Origin: Coprosoma sp963632935
GTDB taxonomy: Bacteria > Bacillota_I > Bacilli_A > RF39 > UBA660
Direction of reading: 5' to 3'
Assembly (NCBI GenBank): GCA_963632935.1
Contig: CAVGWA010000014.1
Span: 1-33,282 of the forward strand
DNA length: 33,282 nucleotides
Made by a program: the position numbers and the translations under genes. The notes beneath the pieces were generated by a model. The model was not told the origin of the DNA and ran no database searches. It saw only the letters and a list, made by a program, of their open reading frames with translations. Shown here in pieces: positions 1 to 7,791 of this stretch; the stretch's first letter is position 1; every line of letters begins with the position of its first letter.

Positions 1-66
1 AATATCAATTCATTTATCAAATTTATTGTTCACCAACACTATTTGACAAAGAACCAAATTTGCTTC

Positions 67-906
67 TTATTTCTTAGAAATACTTTTATAGATTTTATTC
101 AAGATTTCAGCACTTTTAGCTAATTTAATTTCCATTTTTTTATTTTGACTAACAAGCTTTTCATTTTCTTTTCTTAAAGTATTATTTTCTTCTTTAATAC
201 TTTCATATTCTGCATTAACACTTTCTAACTTTTCAATCTGTGTTTGTAAAGAATTAATTTTATCATTTTGTTTTTCTAATTGACCTAACATGTCATCATA
301 ATTATCAACAAAATTTGAAACAGCTGAAGTGATATCATCAAATGAATCATCAAATTCTTCCTTATCAACCTCAACAACTTCAGGCTTTAATAACTCTGGT
401 TTTTCTTTTTTTGATAAATCTAAATCTTCCATAACAGAAGATAAATTATCTATTTCATCTAACAAATTTTCAGCTTCTTTTGGTGACATTTTCACCATTT
501 CTGAAACAAATGAAATCTCACTATCAGTTTTATCATCATTAATAGACTCATCAATATATTTATTATATACATTTAACTCAGTTATTTTACTCATAATATC
601 TTCGATATTAATTTTATATTTATTCATTAAATTGCGAATGTTTTTATCAGATGAATAAGTTTCATAAAAATCATTATCATTAGGAATTAAAAGATTAGCT
701 CTAAAAATTTGCTTTTCTTCTCTTCCTTCTTCACCCTCATTAAAAGCAATATCCATATTATTAATAACAGAATTTATAAATTTTTCTTTTTCTGACACAG
801 CTTTATCAAATGACATTTTATCGAAAGATTTAAATATTTTATCATTATCATCTCTAATATCACGTGCTAATTTTTTTACTGCTAAAAATCTATCTTTTTC
901 TAACAT
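67..906 (-). CDS. Coiled-coil protein of unknown function
   Basis: I do not recognise this 279-residue protein. It has no signal peptide or membrane segment and is very acidic and Lys-rich. Residues 1-120 look helical, residues 165-190 form an acidic linker rich in Glu, Asp and Pro, and residues 205-265 form a long heptad-like coiled coil ending in a basic tail. The start at 906 follows an AGAGGTGG ribosome binding site. It lies 27 bases after elongation factor P and is the last gene of the PBP-rpmG-efp run, so it is probably co-transcribed with them. A DivIVA-like or other cytoskeletal or scaffold role is possible from shape alone, but no family motif supports it. The gene call is secure; the function is unknown. 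Confidence 0.8.
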   Translation of the reverse strand: MLEKDRFLAVKKLARDIRDDNDKIFKSFDKMSFDKAVSEKEKFINSVINNMDIAFNEGEEGREEKQIFRANLLIPNDNDFYETYSSDKNIRNLMNKYKINIEDIMSKITELNVYNKYIDESINDDKTDSEISFVSEMVKMSPKEAENLLDEIDNLSSVMEDLDLSKKEKPELLKPEVVEVDKEEFDDSFDDITSAVSNFVDNYDDMLGQLEKQNDKINSLQTQIEKLESVNAEYESIKEENNTLRKENEKLVSQNKKMEIKLAKSAEILNKIYKSISKK

Positions 907-933
907 ATTTCCACCTCTTTATTCTTTTATATA

Positions 934-1491
934 TTAAGCCCTTGAATCATATTTACCATCTTTAGTTGAAACAATAATGTTTTCATTTTCACTAATGAAT
1001 AATGGTACTTTTACTACTAAACCATTTTCTAAAACAGCTTCTTTAGTAGCATTTGTAGCTGTATTTCCTTTTACAGCCGGTTCAGTACTTGTAACTAAAT
1101 ATTCTATCTTTTCAGGTAATGTTATACCTAAAACCTCACCTTTATAAAAAGTTACATCAACTTCTAAACTTTCTTTTAAATATTTAACATTGTCTCCTAA
1201 ACTATCTTTAGATAAGTCCATTTGTTCATATGTTTCCATATTCATAAAATTATACATATCACCATTACTATATAAAAATTGCATTGGTTTTTTTTCAATG
1301 ATAGCTTTTTCGAACTTAATATTTGTATTAAATGTTTGTTCAATTGTTGAACCAGTACGTAAATTTCTTAATTTAATGCGTACAAAGGCTGGACCTTTAC
1401 CAGGCTTAACATGTAAAAATTCCATAATTTGATATATATTATTATCAATAACAATTGTCATTCCATTTTTAATATCATTAATGTTTATCAT
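934..1491 (-). CDS. efp: Elongation factor P
   Basis: Elongation factor P (185 aa, the usual length) binds ribosomes stalled on proline-rich stretches and promotes peptide bond formation. The N-terminal KOW-like domain carries the conserved KPGKG loop at residues 29-33; Lys32 corresponds to the position modified in other bacteria. It is followed by the conserved AFVRIKLRNL segment. The C-terminal OB-fold part contains the family motif with TEPAVKGNT and ends in DGKYDSRA. The start is preceded by GGAGGTAGG. It sits 16 bases downstream of rpmG. No modification enzyme is visible in this window. Confidence 0.97.
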   Translation of the reverse strand: MININDIKNGMTIVIDNNIYQIMEFLHVKPGKGPAFVRIKLRNLRTGSTIEQTFNTNIKFEKAIIEKKPMQFLYSNGDMYNFMNMETYEQMDLSKDSLGDNVKYLKESLEVDVTFYKGEVLGITLPEKIEYLVTSTEPAVKGNTATNATKEAVLENGLVVKVPLFISENENIIVSTKDGKYDSRA

Positions 1492-1507
1492 AACCTACCT
1501 CCATGAA

Positions 1508-1675
1508 TTATTTTTTTTCATTGTGCTCTGTATGTTTTTGACATTTAGGACAATATTTATTTAATTTTAAACGTTCAGGTGTATTTCTTTTATTTTTTTC
1601 TACACGGTAGTTTTCATTTTTACAAACACCACATACTAAAGTTATATTATCTCTAGCTTCGCCTTTTTTAGCCAT
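1508..1675 (-). CDS. rpmG: 50S ribosomal protein L33, zinc-binding form
   Basis: This 55-residue protein begins MAKKGEARDNITLVC and matches bacterial L33 of the large ribosomal subunit. Two CxxC pairs (CGVC and CPKC) are intact, so this is the zinc-containing C+ type. I chose the ATG at 1675 rather than an in-frame start at 1708 because AGGAGGG lies just before it and the family begins there. The gene follows the PBP gene by about 40 bases and precedes efp by 16, which suggests one transcript. Organisms with several L33 copies often keep a zinc-free version elsewhere; none is seen here. Confidence 0.96.
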   Translation of the reverse strand: MAKKGEARDNITLVCGVCKNENYRVEKNKRNTPERLKLNKYCPKCQKHTEHNEKK

Positions 1676-1717
1676 AATATCCCTCCTTTTTGCATTTCTA
1701 ATCAACATTATACCAAA

Positions 1718-3832
1718 TTATGGATAAATTTCAAAGTATTTTTTAGATAGTTTTTGTGCTAAACGCTTATTTACTGAAGACTGATGAGTTGTTTTACCAT
1801 CTTCCCGTGAAACATTAGGTGATATTATTGTAAAAGCTACTTTAGGATCATCATAAGGAGCATAAGCTGCAAATGTAGTTGAAATTGTTGCTTTATCAAT
1901 TTTACCATCACCATCAGTATCAACAAAACTTTGAGATGTACCTGTTTTTCCAGCTGGTTTATATGTCATATCAATATATCCCGCACCAGTGCCATATTTT
2001 AAAACTGCTTCAAACCCTTCATGAACCTTGTTCATATATTCTTCCTTTGTATCTACCTTATTTAAAATTTTACTTTCAGTTTCATTAGTAATTTTACCTT
2101 CTTTATAATAACCCTTCATCAAATAAAGCTGTCTTCTATTACCATTATCCGCAATAGTATTTATATACTGTGAAAGTTCAACTGGAGTGTAATTGTCATA
2201 CTGACCAATTGAAAAATCTAAAAGTAAACCAGATGTTTCACCTTTACCTTTATATCCTGTAGTTTCATTAGGTAAATCTATTCCCGTTTTAACTCCTAAT
2301 CCAAATTGTGCGAAAGTATTTCTGTATGTATTAAAAGCTTCTTTATCAATTACAAGTGGTTTGTTATATTTATAACTACCTTTACCGACTTTTATTGCAG
2401 TATAGTATTGATAAGTATTTGATGAATATGCTAGGGCTGTTACATCATTTAATTTTCCAAGTGCTTTCCATGAACACTTTTGAGCAGTACCTGCAATTTT
2501 TACACAAGTATCATATCTCACTTCTCCTATTTTCAAAGCACCTGTATTATATCCAGTAATTTGAGAAGCCCCTTTAACAACAGATCCCATAGTTACAGAA
2601 TTTTGAAAAGTTCCATATGAATAATCAACTACTTTATCTTCGCCATTTTCATTAACTATTTTTTTGCCACTCATAGCCAAAATTTCACCGGTTTTAGGAT
2701 TAGTAATAATTACAAAAGAACCGTCATAATATTCAGTATTTGCTTCTTTTTTAGTTGCTAATACTTCTTCAGTTAAAACCTCTTCTAAATACTTTTGAAG
2801 TTCTATATCAATAGATAAAACAATATCTTGCCCCCTACTACCTTCTTCAATTAATTTATAAGAACCATCTGATAAAACTTCATATTTATTTTTTTTACCT
2901 TTTAAAATATCTTCATATTGATATTCTAAATTACTAATACCTACTCTATCATCTAGACTATATCCTTTTTTTAAATAATATTCCTTTTTATCACTTGGAA
3001 GACCAGTTTTACTAGATGAAACACTACCTAATATACTTTTTAAAACATTACCATAAGGATAAGATCTATTCCAATCTAGCTTTGTATTTATTCCCTTAAG
3101 TGTGCTTATATTTTCAGAAACTAAAGCATATTCTTCATCAGTAACATCATCACTTTTAATAACTTTTTCTTCATATGAATAACCTGTATTCATAAGAGTA
3201 TAAATATATGCGGCTTTTTTATCATTATCACCATATATAGATAAGTCTTCATCAGTTACTCTTTCAATTTTTAATTTATAAATTTCGTCAGTTGTAAGCT
3301 TTCTTTCTTCAAGCTTTTTCCATTCATTTGACGTAATTTTTTGATTAGCCTTTTTAGGATTATTTTTTATCCAAAATTCTTTATAATCATTACTTGATAA
3401 CTTTGAAAAATCAATATCAATCATACTAGCTAATTTGTAAGCAACAGTAATTTCAATTTGAGCTGATACATTGGAAGTTTTTTTATAATAAATAACCTTA
3501 CTTGGAGAATTATCAACAATAAGTTTACCATTTCTATCATATATTCTTCCTCTAGGAGCACTTTCACCATATACAATTTTTTTAGTTAAATCTTTTAATT
3601 TTTTTTGGTATTTTTCTTTTCCTGCAACCTGAACCATAAAAAGACCAGTTACTAATATTAGTAAAATCAAAATAACAATGAATGTTAAAATATTATATCT
3701 TTTTTCAATTTCAACTTTTATATCCTTATTTTCTCTATAGGTATTAAAATTATAACTTTGTTTTTTTTGCCAACGATTAATTTTCAAAGAAGAACGCCTT
3801 TTTTGTTTTATTTTTTCTATAAATTTTTTCAA
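1718..3832 (-). CDS. Class B penicillin-binding protein (PBP2-type transpeptidase)
   Basis: A 704-residue peptidoglycan D,D-transpeptidase that cross-links wall peptides at the outer membrane face. It has a basic cytoplasmic N-terminus, one membrane helix at about residues 47-68, a PBP-dimer domain with the conserved PRGRIYDRNG motif at 93-102, and a transpeptidase domain with all three catalytic motifs: SVVK (Ser417, Lys420), SSN (470-472) and KTGT (629-632). The region before the catalytic Ser (TMGS) departs from the usual EPGSTFK. The start is TTG, supported by AGGTGA nearby. It is the first gene of a run with rpmG and efp, just downstream of the assembly gap. Membership in the elongation (PbpA/MrdA) or division class cannot be fixed by eye; the context favours a pbpA-like elongation enzyme. 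Confidence 0.93.
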   Translation of the reverse strand: MKKFIEKIKQKRRSSLKINRWQKKQSYNFNTYRENKDIKVEIEKRYNILTFIVILILLILVTGLFMVQVAGKEKYQKKLKDLTKKIVYGESAPRGRIYDRNGKLIVDNSPSKVIYYKKTSNVSAQIEITVAYKLASMIDIDFSKLSSNDYKEFWIKNNPKKANQKITSNEWKKLEERKLTTDEIYKLKIERVTDEDLSIYGDNDKKAAYIYTLMNTGYSYEEKVIKSDDVTDEEYALVSENISTLKGINTKLDWNRSYPYGNVLKSILGSVSSSKTGLPSDKKEYYLKKGYSLDDRVGISNLEYQYEDILKGKKNKYEVLSDGSYKLIEEGSRGQDIVLSIDIELQKYLEEVLTEEVLATKKEANTEYYDGSFVIITNPKTGEILAMSGKKIVNENGEDKVVDYSYGTFQNSVTMGSVVKGASQITGYNTGALKIGEVRYDTCVKIAGTAQKCSWKALGKLNDVTALAYSSNTYQYYTAIKVGKGSYKYNKPLVIDKEAFNTYRNTFAQFGLGVKTGIDLPNETTGYKGKGETSGLLLDFSIGQYDNYTPVELSQYINTIADNGNRRQLYLMKGYYKEGKITNETESKILNKVDTKEEYMNKVHEGFEAVLKYGTGAGYIDMTYKPAGKTGTSQSFVDTDGDGKIDKATISTTFAAYAPYDDPKVAFTIISPNVSREDGKTTHQSSVNKRLAQKLSKKYFEIYP

Positions 3833-3870
3833 ATCAGTTCACCTCGTTTCTTGCACATCATAATCTATTA

Positions 3871-3880
3871 NNNNNNNNNN
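3871..3880. other. Assembly gap (10 Ns)
   Basis: Ten undetermined bases. The six bases CTATTA occur directly on both sides of the Ns, so the two contigs may overlap and the true gap may be zero or negative. The gap separates the PBP gene and the DUF2624 gene, both of which look complete, but their shared upstream region and promoters may be missing or mis-spaced. Confidence 1.
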
Positions 3881-3898
3881 CTATTAATAGGAGGAAGT

Positions 3899-4159
3899 AT
3901 GAATAAATTAATTGAAAGTTATATTAAAAAAATAAATAAAAATGATATATATAACTTCGCTTTAAAAAATAATATTACTTTAAATGATAGCGAAATAGAT
4001 TTATTATATTTTCATTTAAAAAATAGTTGGTATGATTTACTTTATGGAAATAAAGAAAAAATATTATATGAAATTTCTCAAAAAATGAATCAAAAAACTT
4101 TTGAAAAGTGCAGATCATTATTTGATATTTACTTAAATAAATTTCAAAGATTTTTATAG
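3899..4159 (+). CDS. DUF2624 (YqfT-like) protein
   Basis: This 86-residue cytosolic protein resembles the Bacillus YqfT family (DUF2624): an N-terminal IxxYxxKINKNDIYNFA stretch, a middle segment of the form NITLNDSEIDLLYFHLKN, and a C-terminal KEKILYEISQKMNQKTFEKCRSL-like part cut here for brevity. The function of the family is unknown. The ATG at 3899 is fixed by AGGAGGAAGT directly upstream; a longer frame to the left runs through the N gap and is artificial. In Bacillus subtilis yqfT lies beside the endonuclease IV gene yqfS, and here it converges on nfo with a 16-base overlap, which supports the assignment. The family match is from memory of the motif pattern. Confidence 0.8.
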   Translation: MNKLIESYIKKINKNDIYNFALKNNITLNDSEIDLLYFHLKNSWYDLLYGNKEKILYEISQKMNQKTFEKCRSLFDIYLNKFQRFL

Positions 4160-5025
4160 TAATTTTTTACATCATTTACTAAATTATCATTATATTTTTT
4201 TTCTTTTATCATATCAATTTCAAATTTATAAGGAGCAAATCCCTCTACATAAGGAGTTTCTAATATTTTAGGTACACTTTCCAATTTACTGTTATAAATT
4301 ATGCTTATTAAAATATCAAATCCAATAGTACCACGTCCTATATTTTCATGTCTATCTTTATGAGAAGCTTTATTGTTTTTACTATCATTTATATGAATAC
4401 ATCCTATTTTATCTATACCTATTAATTTATCAAATTCAGATAATATTTGATCAAAATTATTCAAATCATAGCCCGCATCATTTAAATGACATGTATCAAA
4501 GCAAAACATTATATGTTCTTTTTTAAAAATGCCATCATATATTTTTTTTAATTGTTCAAATTTACTACCAATTTCAGTTCCTTTTCCTGCCATAGTTTCT
4601 AAACAAATAATTGGACTGTTATCTTCAATAACCAAATTCAATCCCTTTATGATATTTTTAATTCCTTCATCTTCACCTAATCCAACATGTGAACCTGGAT
4701 GAAGAATAACTTTATCTATTTTTAATATTTTAGCTCTTTCAAGTTCTTGTTTTAAAAAATCAACTGCAAAATCAAATTTTTTTTCATTAGCCAAGTTAAT
4801 TATATAAGGAGCATGTATTACAACATCTTTTATATTAATACCATTTTCTACCATTAACTGATGTGCTTCATAAGTATTTTCTAAATCAATTTTACTTCTT
4901 ACTGTATTTTGTGGAGCTCCTGTGTAGAACATAAAAGTATTTGCTCCATAACTTAAACTATCAAGAACGCTTTGTTTTAAACCACCTTTATTAGTAAAAG
5001 AAACATGTGAACCAATTTTAAGCAT
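4144..5025 (-). CDS. nfo: Endonuclease IV (AP endonuclease)
   Basis: A 293-residue zinc-dependent AP endonuclease of base-excision repair, which cuts DNA 5' of abasic sites. The start MLKIGSHVS is typical, and the metal-binding motifs are present in order: HPGSHVG, ETMAGKGTEIG, CFDTCHLNDAGYD, HINDSKN and DRHENIGRG. I placed the start at 5025 because the GTG further upstream (5034) is part of the ribosome binding site AGGTGA. The gene follows yqxA by 36 bases, a space occupied by a perfect 9-bp hairpin, so it may be the last gene of the gpr-spoIIP operon. In spore formers AP endonucleases help outgrowing spores repair DNA, which fits this neighbourhood. Confidence 0.95.
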   Translation of the reverse strand: MLKIGSHVSFTNKGGLKQSVLDSLSYGANTFMFYTGAPQNTVRSKIDLENTYEAHQLMVENGINIKDVVIHAPYIINLANEKKFDFAVDFLKQELERAKILKIDKVILHPGSHVGLGEDEGIKNIIKGLNLVIEDNSPIICLETMAGKGTEIGSKFEQLKKIYDGIFKKEHIMFCFDTCHLNDAGYDLNNFDQILSEFDKLIGIDKIGCIHINDSKNNKASHKDRHENIGRGTIGFDILISIIYNSKLESVPKILETPYVEGFAPYKFEIDMIKEKKYNDNLVNDVKNYYKNL

Positions 5026-5033
5026 AAAAATCA

Positions 5034-5061
5034 CCTAGAAATATAATACCACATTTCTAGG
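5034..5061 (-). promoter_or_regulatory. Hairpin between yqxA stop and nfo ribosome binding site
   Basis: A perfect 9-bp inverted repeat (CCTAGAAAT / ATTTCTAGG, loop of 10) starts directly after the yqxA stop codon. On the minus strand its 3' arm provides the AGG of the nfo ribosome binding site and is followed by a T5 run just before the ATG. It could fold to hide that site, act as a weak attenuator, or protect the 3' end of the upstream message. What it does is inference. Confidence 0.5.
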
Positions 5062-5391
5062 CTAAGAACCTACTAAATTACTTAAAAGTTTAAAACTTCC
5101 ATTAATCAGTTTTTGAATATACTTCTCAGATGTTTTAGATAAAGAAAGACCAGTCCTTGAAATGCTATTTTGATAACTCATATTATTTGCGGATATATAA
5201 TTTTCTATATCAACTTTTTTTCCACTTTTAACATCATTTTCAAATTTTTTTATCTGCTTGCTTGTTAAAGCAACTTTTTTACTATTACGGTATTCATAAT
5301 AACCAGTAGTTTGAGAAACATAAAGAGAAACAAATGCAATAAATAAGGTTAACAATAGATATTTAAATATTTTATTCGCTGTTTTATGCAT
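5062..5391 (-). CDS. Small YqxA-like (DUF3679-type) membrane protein
   Basis: A 109-residue protein with one membrane helix at about residues 10-27, a polar middle part, and an amphipathic C-terminal helix (about 80-107). It overlaps the end of spoIIP by 8 bases. In Bacillus the gene after spoIIP is yqxA, a DUF3679 protein of about the same size with an N-terminal helix and an amphipathic C-terminus. The assignment rests on position, length and topology more than on sequence motifs. The function is unknown; co-expression with spoIIP points to sporulation. Confidence 0.6.
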   Translation of the reverse strand: MHKTANKIFKYLLLTLFIAFVSLYVSQTTGYYEYRNSKKVALTSKQIKKFENDVKSGKKVDIENYISANNMSYQNSISRTGLSLSKTSEKYIQKLINGSFKLLSNLVGS

Positions 5392-6334
5392 TTACGTAAT
5401 CCTTTATAATCGGTGCGAGCAGTTCAATTGTATTTAAAACTTCATCGATTGTATTTTCTTGACTACCAATTTCAATTAATACTATATTTTCTGATAAATC
5501 TTGATTATAAATACCATTTGCTCCTTTACCACCTTTAACTAATATGTTTCTAGTTAATGTTGGATATTTTTGTTTAATATTATCGTTCAATTTAGTTGCT
5601 GTTTTTAAATTTTTTTCATAATTATCATGATCTTCACCAACAACAAAACTTATTTTCGCACATGCTTTATTATTAATAATTACTGTTGATTTATCTTTAG
5701 AAATTGAATCACGATGAAGATCAATAATTAATTTATATTCATTATATTTTTCTAAAGCTTCAGTTAAAAATTTACGACTGGCTATATAACTTTTATTGTA
5801 TTTCATATTATTTAAATTCAAATAATCGGATATATTGTCTTCCATAACTAATGCTTTAATATTTTCTCTTGCAAGTCTTTCTTGTAAAATATATGAAGCC
5901 ATCATTACACCAGGTTTTATATTATAGCCTTCTAAAGCATTCCCTTGATATGATTCAGTCTGATGGGTATTATATATGTAGACTGTTGGTTTTATTTCTA
6001 ATTTTTCTATTTGTTTAGTATTTGGATTATTTACATATGTCATATTAGTTTGTTCATTAGGTTTAAAATGAAAAACATTTTCTAATATTGAAATAGGTTT
6101 ATTAACATCAATAATTTTAGAAAATAATTTAGAAAATAAATTATTAGCTTTTTTTTCATAAAGAAGATGATAATTACTATCTATTAAAATGGCTTTTATA
6201 AATTCTTCATTGGAATTAACTAATTTAATATTCATAATTATATTAAAAGAAAGATGATATCCCAAAAACATAACAAATGCATAAAAAATTAATCTAAATT
6301 TAAATTTTCCCCTTTTAAGTTTTATTTTTTTCAT
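5384..6334 (-). CDS. spoIIP: Stage II sporulation protein P (peptidoglycan hydrolase)
   Basis: A 316-residue protein of the SpoIIP amidase/endopeptidase family, which with SpoIID and SpoIIM thins the septal wall during engulfment. It has a basic N-terminus, a membrane helix at about residues 15-35, and the catalytic region with the conserved NTHQTESY motif (His124, Glu127), IDLHRDS (His207) and IEIGSQENT (Glu288), all expected of the zinc-dependent enzyme. GGGGG lies before the ATG. It follows gpr by 57 bases and overlaps yqxA by 8, the Bacillus gene order. This and gpr are the strongest evidence that the organism forms endospores. Confidence 0.94.
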   Translation of the reverse strand: MKKIKLKRGKFKFRLIFYAFVMFLGYHLSFNIIMNIKLVNSNEEFIKAILIDSNYHLLYEKKANNLFSKLFSKIIDVNKPISILENVFHFKPNEQTNMTYVNNPNTKQIEKLEIKPTVYIYNTHQTESYQGNALEGYNIKPGVMMASYILQERLARENIKALVMEDNISDYLNLNNMKYNKSYIASRKFLTEALEKYNEYKLIIDLHRDSISKDKSTVIINNKACAKISFVVGEDHDNYEKNLKTATKLNDNIKQKYPTLTRNILVKGGKGANGIYNQDLSENIVLIEIGSQENTIDEVLNTIELLAPIIKDYVNA

Positions 6335-6391
6335 CTTATTACCCCCAGTTTTATTATATTAAAAGGATAATAAATAAAATGTAGAAAAAAA

Positions 6392-7390
6392 TTAACTACG
6401 CATGCATTCGTTTATCGCACCACTAATAATTTTAGAAAGTTTTTCTAAGATAAAATCTTCTTCTTTAGGCGTTACCATTAGATTATAACCAATTGGAGTT
6501 AGTATTTCATATATTAAATTTTTTATTTCTTCATCATTAAGTGTTCCAATCATTCCAAAAATTTTTTCTTTTTCTTCTTTTTTTATTTTAAATGTTTTTT
6601 GCAATTTTAAATAATTAACATTGAAAGAAAGTTTGCTTGCAGGATTAAAAAAAGCTTCTTTTTGATATGCAAAATGAGAATATAAATAATTTATGGTATC
6701 ACTTACAATGCAGGCTGCATCAACAACTGTAGGAACACCGATTGCTATTGTCGGTATATTTAAAGTTTTTTCACTTATCTCTTTTCTTTTATTACCTACA
6801 CCACTTCCAGGATTAATTCCACTATCTGTCATTTGAATAGTTTTATTTACTCTTTCAATTGATGAAGAAGCTAAAGCATCAATTATAATAGCTATGTTTG
6901 GTTTAATTTCATTTACAATACTTTTAATCATATCGCTTGTCTCAATTCCAGTTTCCCCTGTTACACCAGGTGTAATCGCACATACTCTGTTATATTTATC
7001 ATCTAAAGAAGAATACATATATAAATAATTTGTAACTACAACTTTTTCAATAACCATAGGTCCTAAAGCATCTGGAGTAGATTTTTTATTGCCAAGTCCA
7101 ATTATAAGAATTATGTCAGTTTTTTTTATGTTTTTTAATTTTAAAAGTTTTTTTAATTCTTGTGTTAAAATGTTTTTAACCTTTTCTTCATTTTCACTAT
7201 CAGTAATATCTTCAAACTCAACAGTTGTATAATTACCTGCACTTTTATCTATTTTTTTTGCCTCATCTTCATCTAAAAATATATTAGTTATTTTAATGTT
7301 ATCAATATTTTTTGTATTATTTTGTTCAATCAATTCCACTGCTAAATCAGTTCTTAAAACCTTATTTTTTAAATCAACTTCATGTTTCAT
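6392..7390 (-). CDS. gpr: Germination protease GPR
   Basis: A 332-residue spore endopeptidase of family A25 that degrades small acid-soluble spore proteins when spores germinate, releasing amino acids and DNA. The N-terminus contains RTDLAVE at residues 13-19, the site region where the zymogen of this family is trimmed. The core motifs GLGNKKSTPDALGPMV, TPGVTGETGIE and GINPGSGVGNKRKEIS are present, and the IAIGVPTVVDA stretch follows. It is the first gene of gpr-spoIIP-yqxA(-nfo), divergent from rpsT as in Bacillus. A forespore (sigma G) promoter is expected from other species, but I could not identify a convincing one. Confidence 0.96.
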   Translation of the reverse strand: MKHEVDLKNKVLRTDLAVELIEQNNTKNIDNIKITNIFLDEDEAKKIDKSAGNYTTVEFEDITDSENEEKVKNILTQELKKLLKLKNIKKTDIILIIGLGNKKSTPDALGPMVIEKVVVTNYLYMYSSLDDKYNRVCAITPGVTGETGIETSDMIKSIVNEIKPNIAIIIDALASSSIERVNKTIQMTDSGINPGSGVGNKRKEISEKTLNIPTIAIGVPTVVDAACIVSDTINYLYSHFAYQKEAFFNPASKLSFNVNYLKLQKTFKIKKEEKEKIFGMIGTLNDEEIKNLIYEILTPIGYNLMVTPKEEDFILEKLSKIISGAINECMRS

Positions 7391-7433
7391 TTATAATCAC
7401 CATTTTTATTTTTACCAAAAAATTAAGTTTTTA

Positions 7434-7462
7434 TTGATTTTTTTGCTAAATTTTGCTAAAAT
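7434..7462 (+). promoter_or_regulatory. Sigma-A-type promoter of rpsT with 10-bp tandem repeat
   Basis: TTGATT at 7434-7439 and TAAAAT at 7457-7462 are separated by exactly 17 bases. The spacer and -10 region contain two head-to-tail copies of TTTTGCTAAA (7441-7460). The start codon of rpsT follows 30 bases later behind GGAGGTGA. The same DNA is the upstream region of gpr on the other strand. Confidence 0.6.
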
Positions 7463-7491
7463 GATTGTACATGTGGCTTGGAGGTGAAATT

Positions 7492-7755
7492 ATGGCCAAC
7501 TTAAAAAATGCGAAAAAAAGAGTTCTTGTAAATATTAAAAAAGAAAAACGTAATCACGAATATTTAGCAAGTGCTAAAACAGCAGTTAAAAATGTTGAAA
7601 GAGCTATCGCAAAAAAAGATAAAGAAACAGCTGAAGCAAATTTAAAAACTGCCATTAAAAGAATCGACAAGGCAGCAGGTGCTAAAGTAATGCCTAGAAA
7701 TACTAGTGCACGTAAAAAATCAAGATTAACAAAGAAAGTAAATGCAATGGAGTAA
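7492..7755 (+). CDS. rpsT: 30S ribosomal protein S20
   Basis: An 87-residue very basic helical protein that binds 16S rRNA. It begins MANLKNAKKRV and contains the family features AIAKKDKETAEANLKTAIKRIDKA and GAKVMPRNTSARKKSRLTKKV (in part). I chose the ATG at 7492, directly behind GGAGGTGAAAT, over an upstream in-frame start at 7465. It diverges from gpr, the same arrangement as in Bacillus. A terminator hairpin overlaps its last codons, so it is probably transcribed alone. Confidence 0.96.
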   Translation: MANLKNAKKRVLVNIKKEKRNHEYLASAKTAVKNVERAIAKKDKETAEANLKTAIKRIDKAAGAKVMPRNTSARKKSRLTKKVNAME

Positions 7756-7766
7756 TTTACTTTTTT
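7736..7766 (+). terminator. Rho-independent terminator of rpsT
   Basis: AAGTAAAT (7736-7743) pairs with ATTTACTT (7755-7762), with a T run through 7766. The stem begins inside the last codons of rpsT and spans its stop codon. Confidence 0.65.
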
Positions 7767-7791
7767 AATATCTTAAGAATTTGGTGATAAT

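Noticed and set aside
1..66. Another gene or RNA at the left edge
   Set aside because: Only 66 AT-rich bases with no frame, hairpin or motif that I could support.
1879..2559. Plus-strand open frames opposite the PBP gene
   Set aside because: They lack ribosome binding sites and known families and are mirror frames of an AT-rich coding strand; the same holds for similar frames opposite other genes, for example at 329-658, 1190-1432, 10866-11996 and 23888-24223.
3758..3898. Longer N-terminus for the DUF2624 gene
   Set aside because: It runs through the Ns and across the PBP start; the ATG at 3899 has AGGAGG in front and matches the family start.
7391..7480. Sigma-G promoter of gpr
   Set aside because: CATTTTA resembles a -10 box, but no suitable -35 lies at the right distance, so I did not annotate it.
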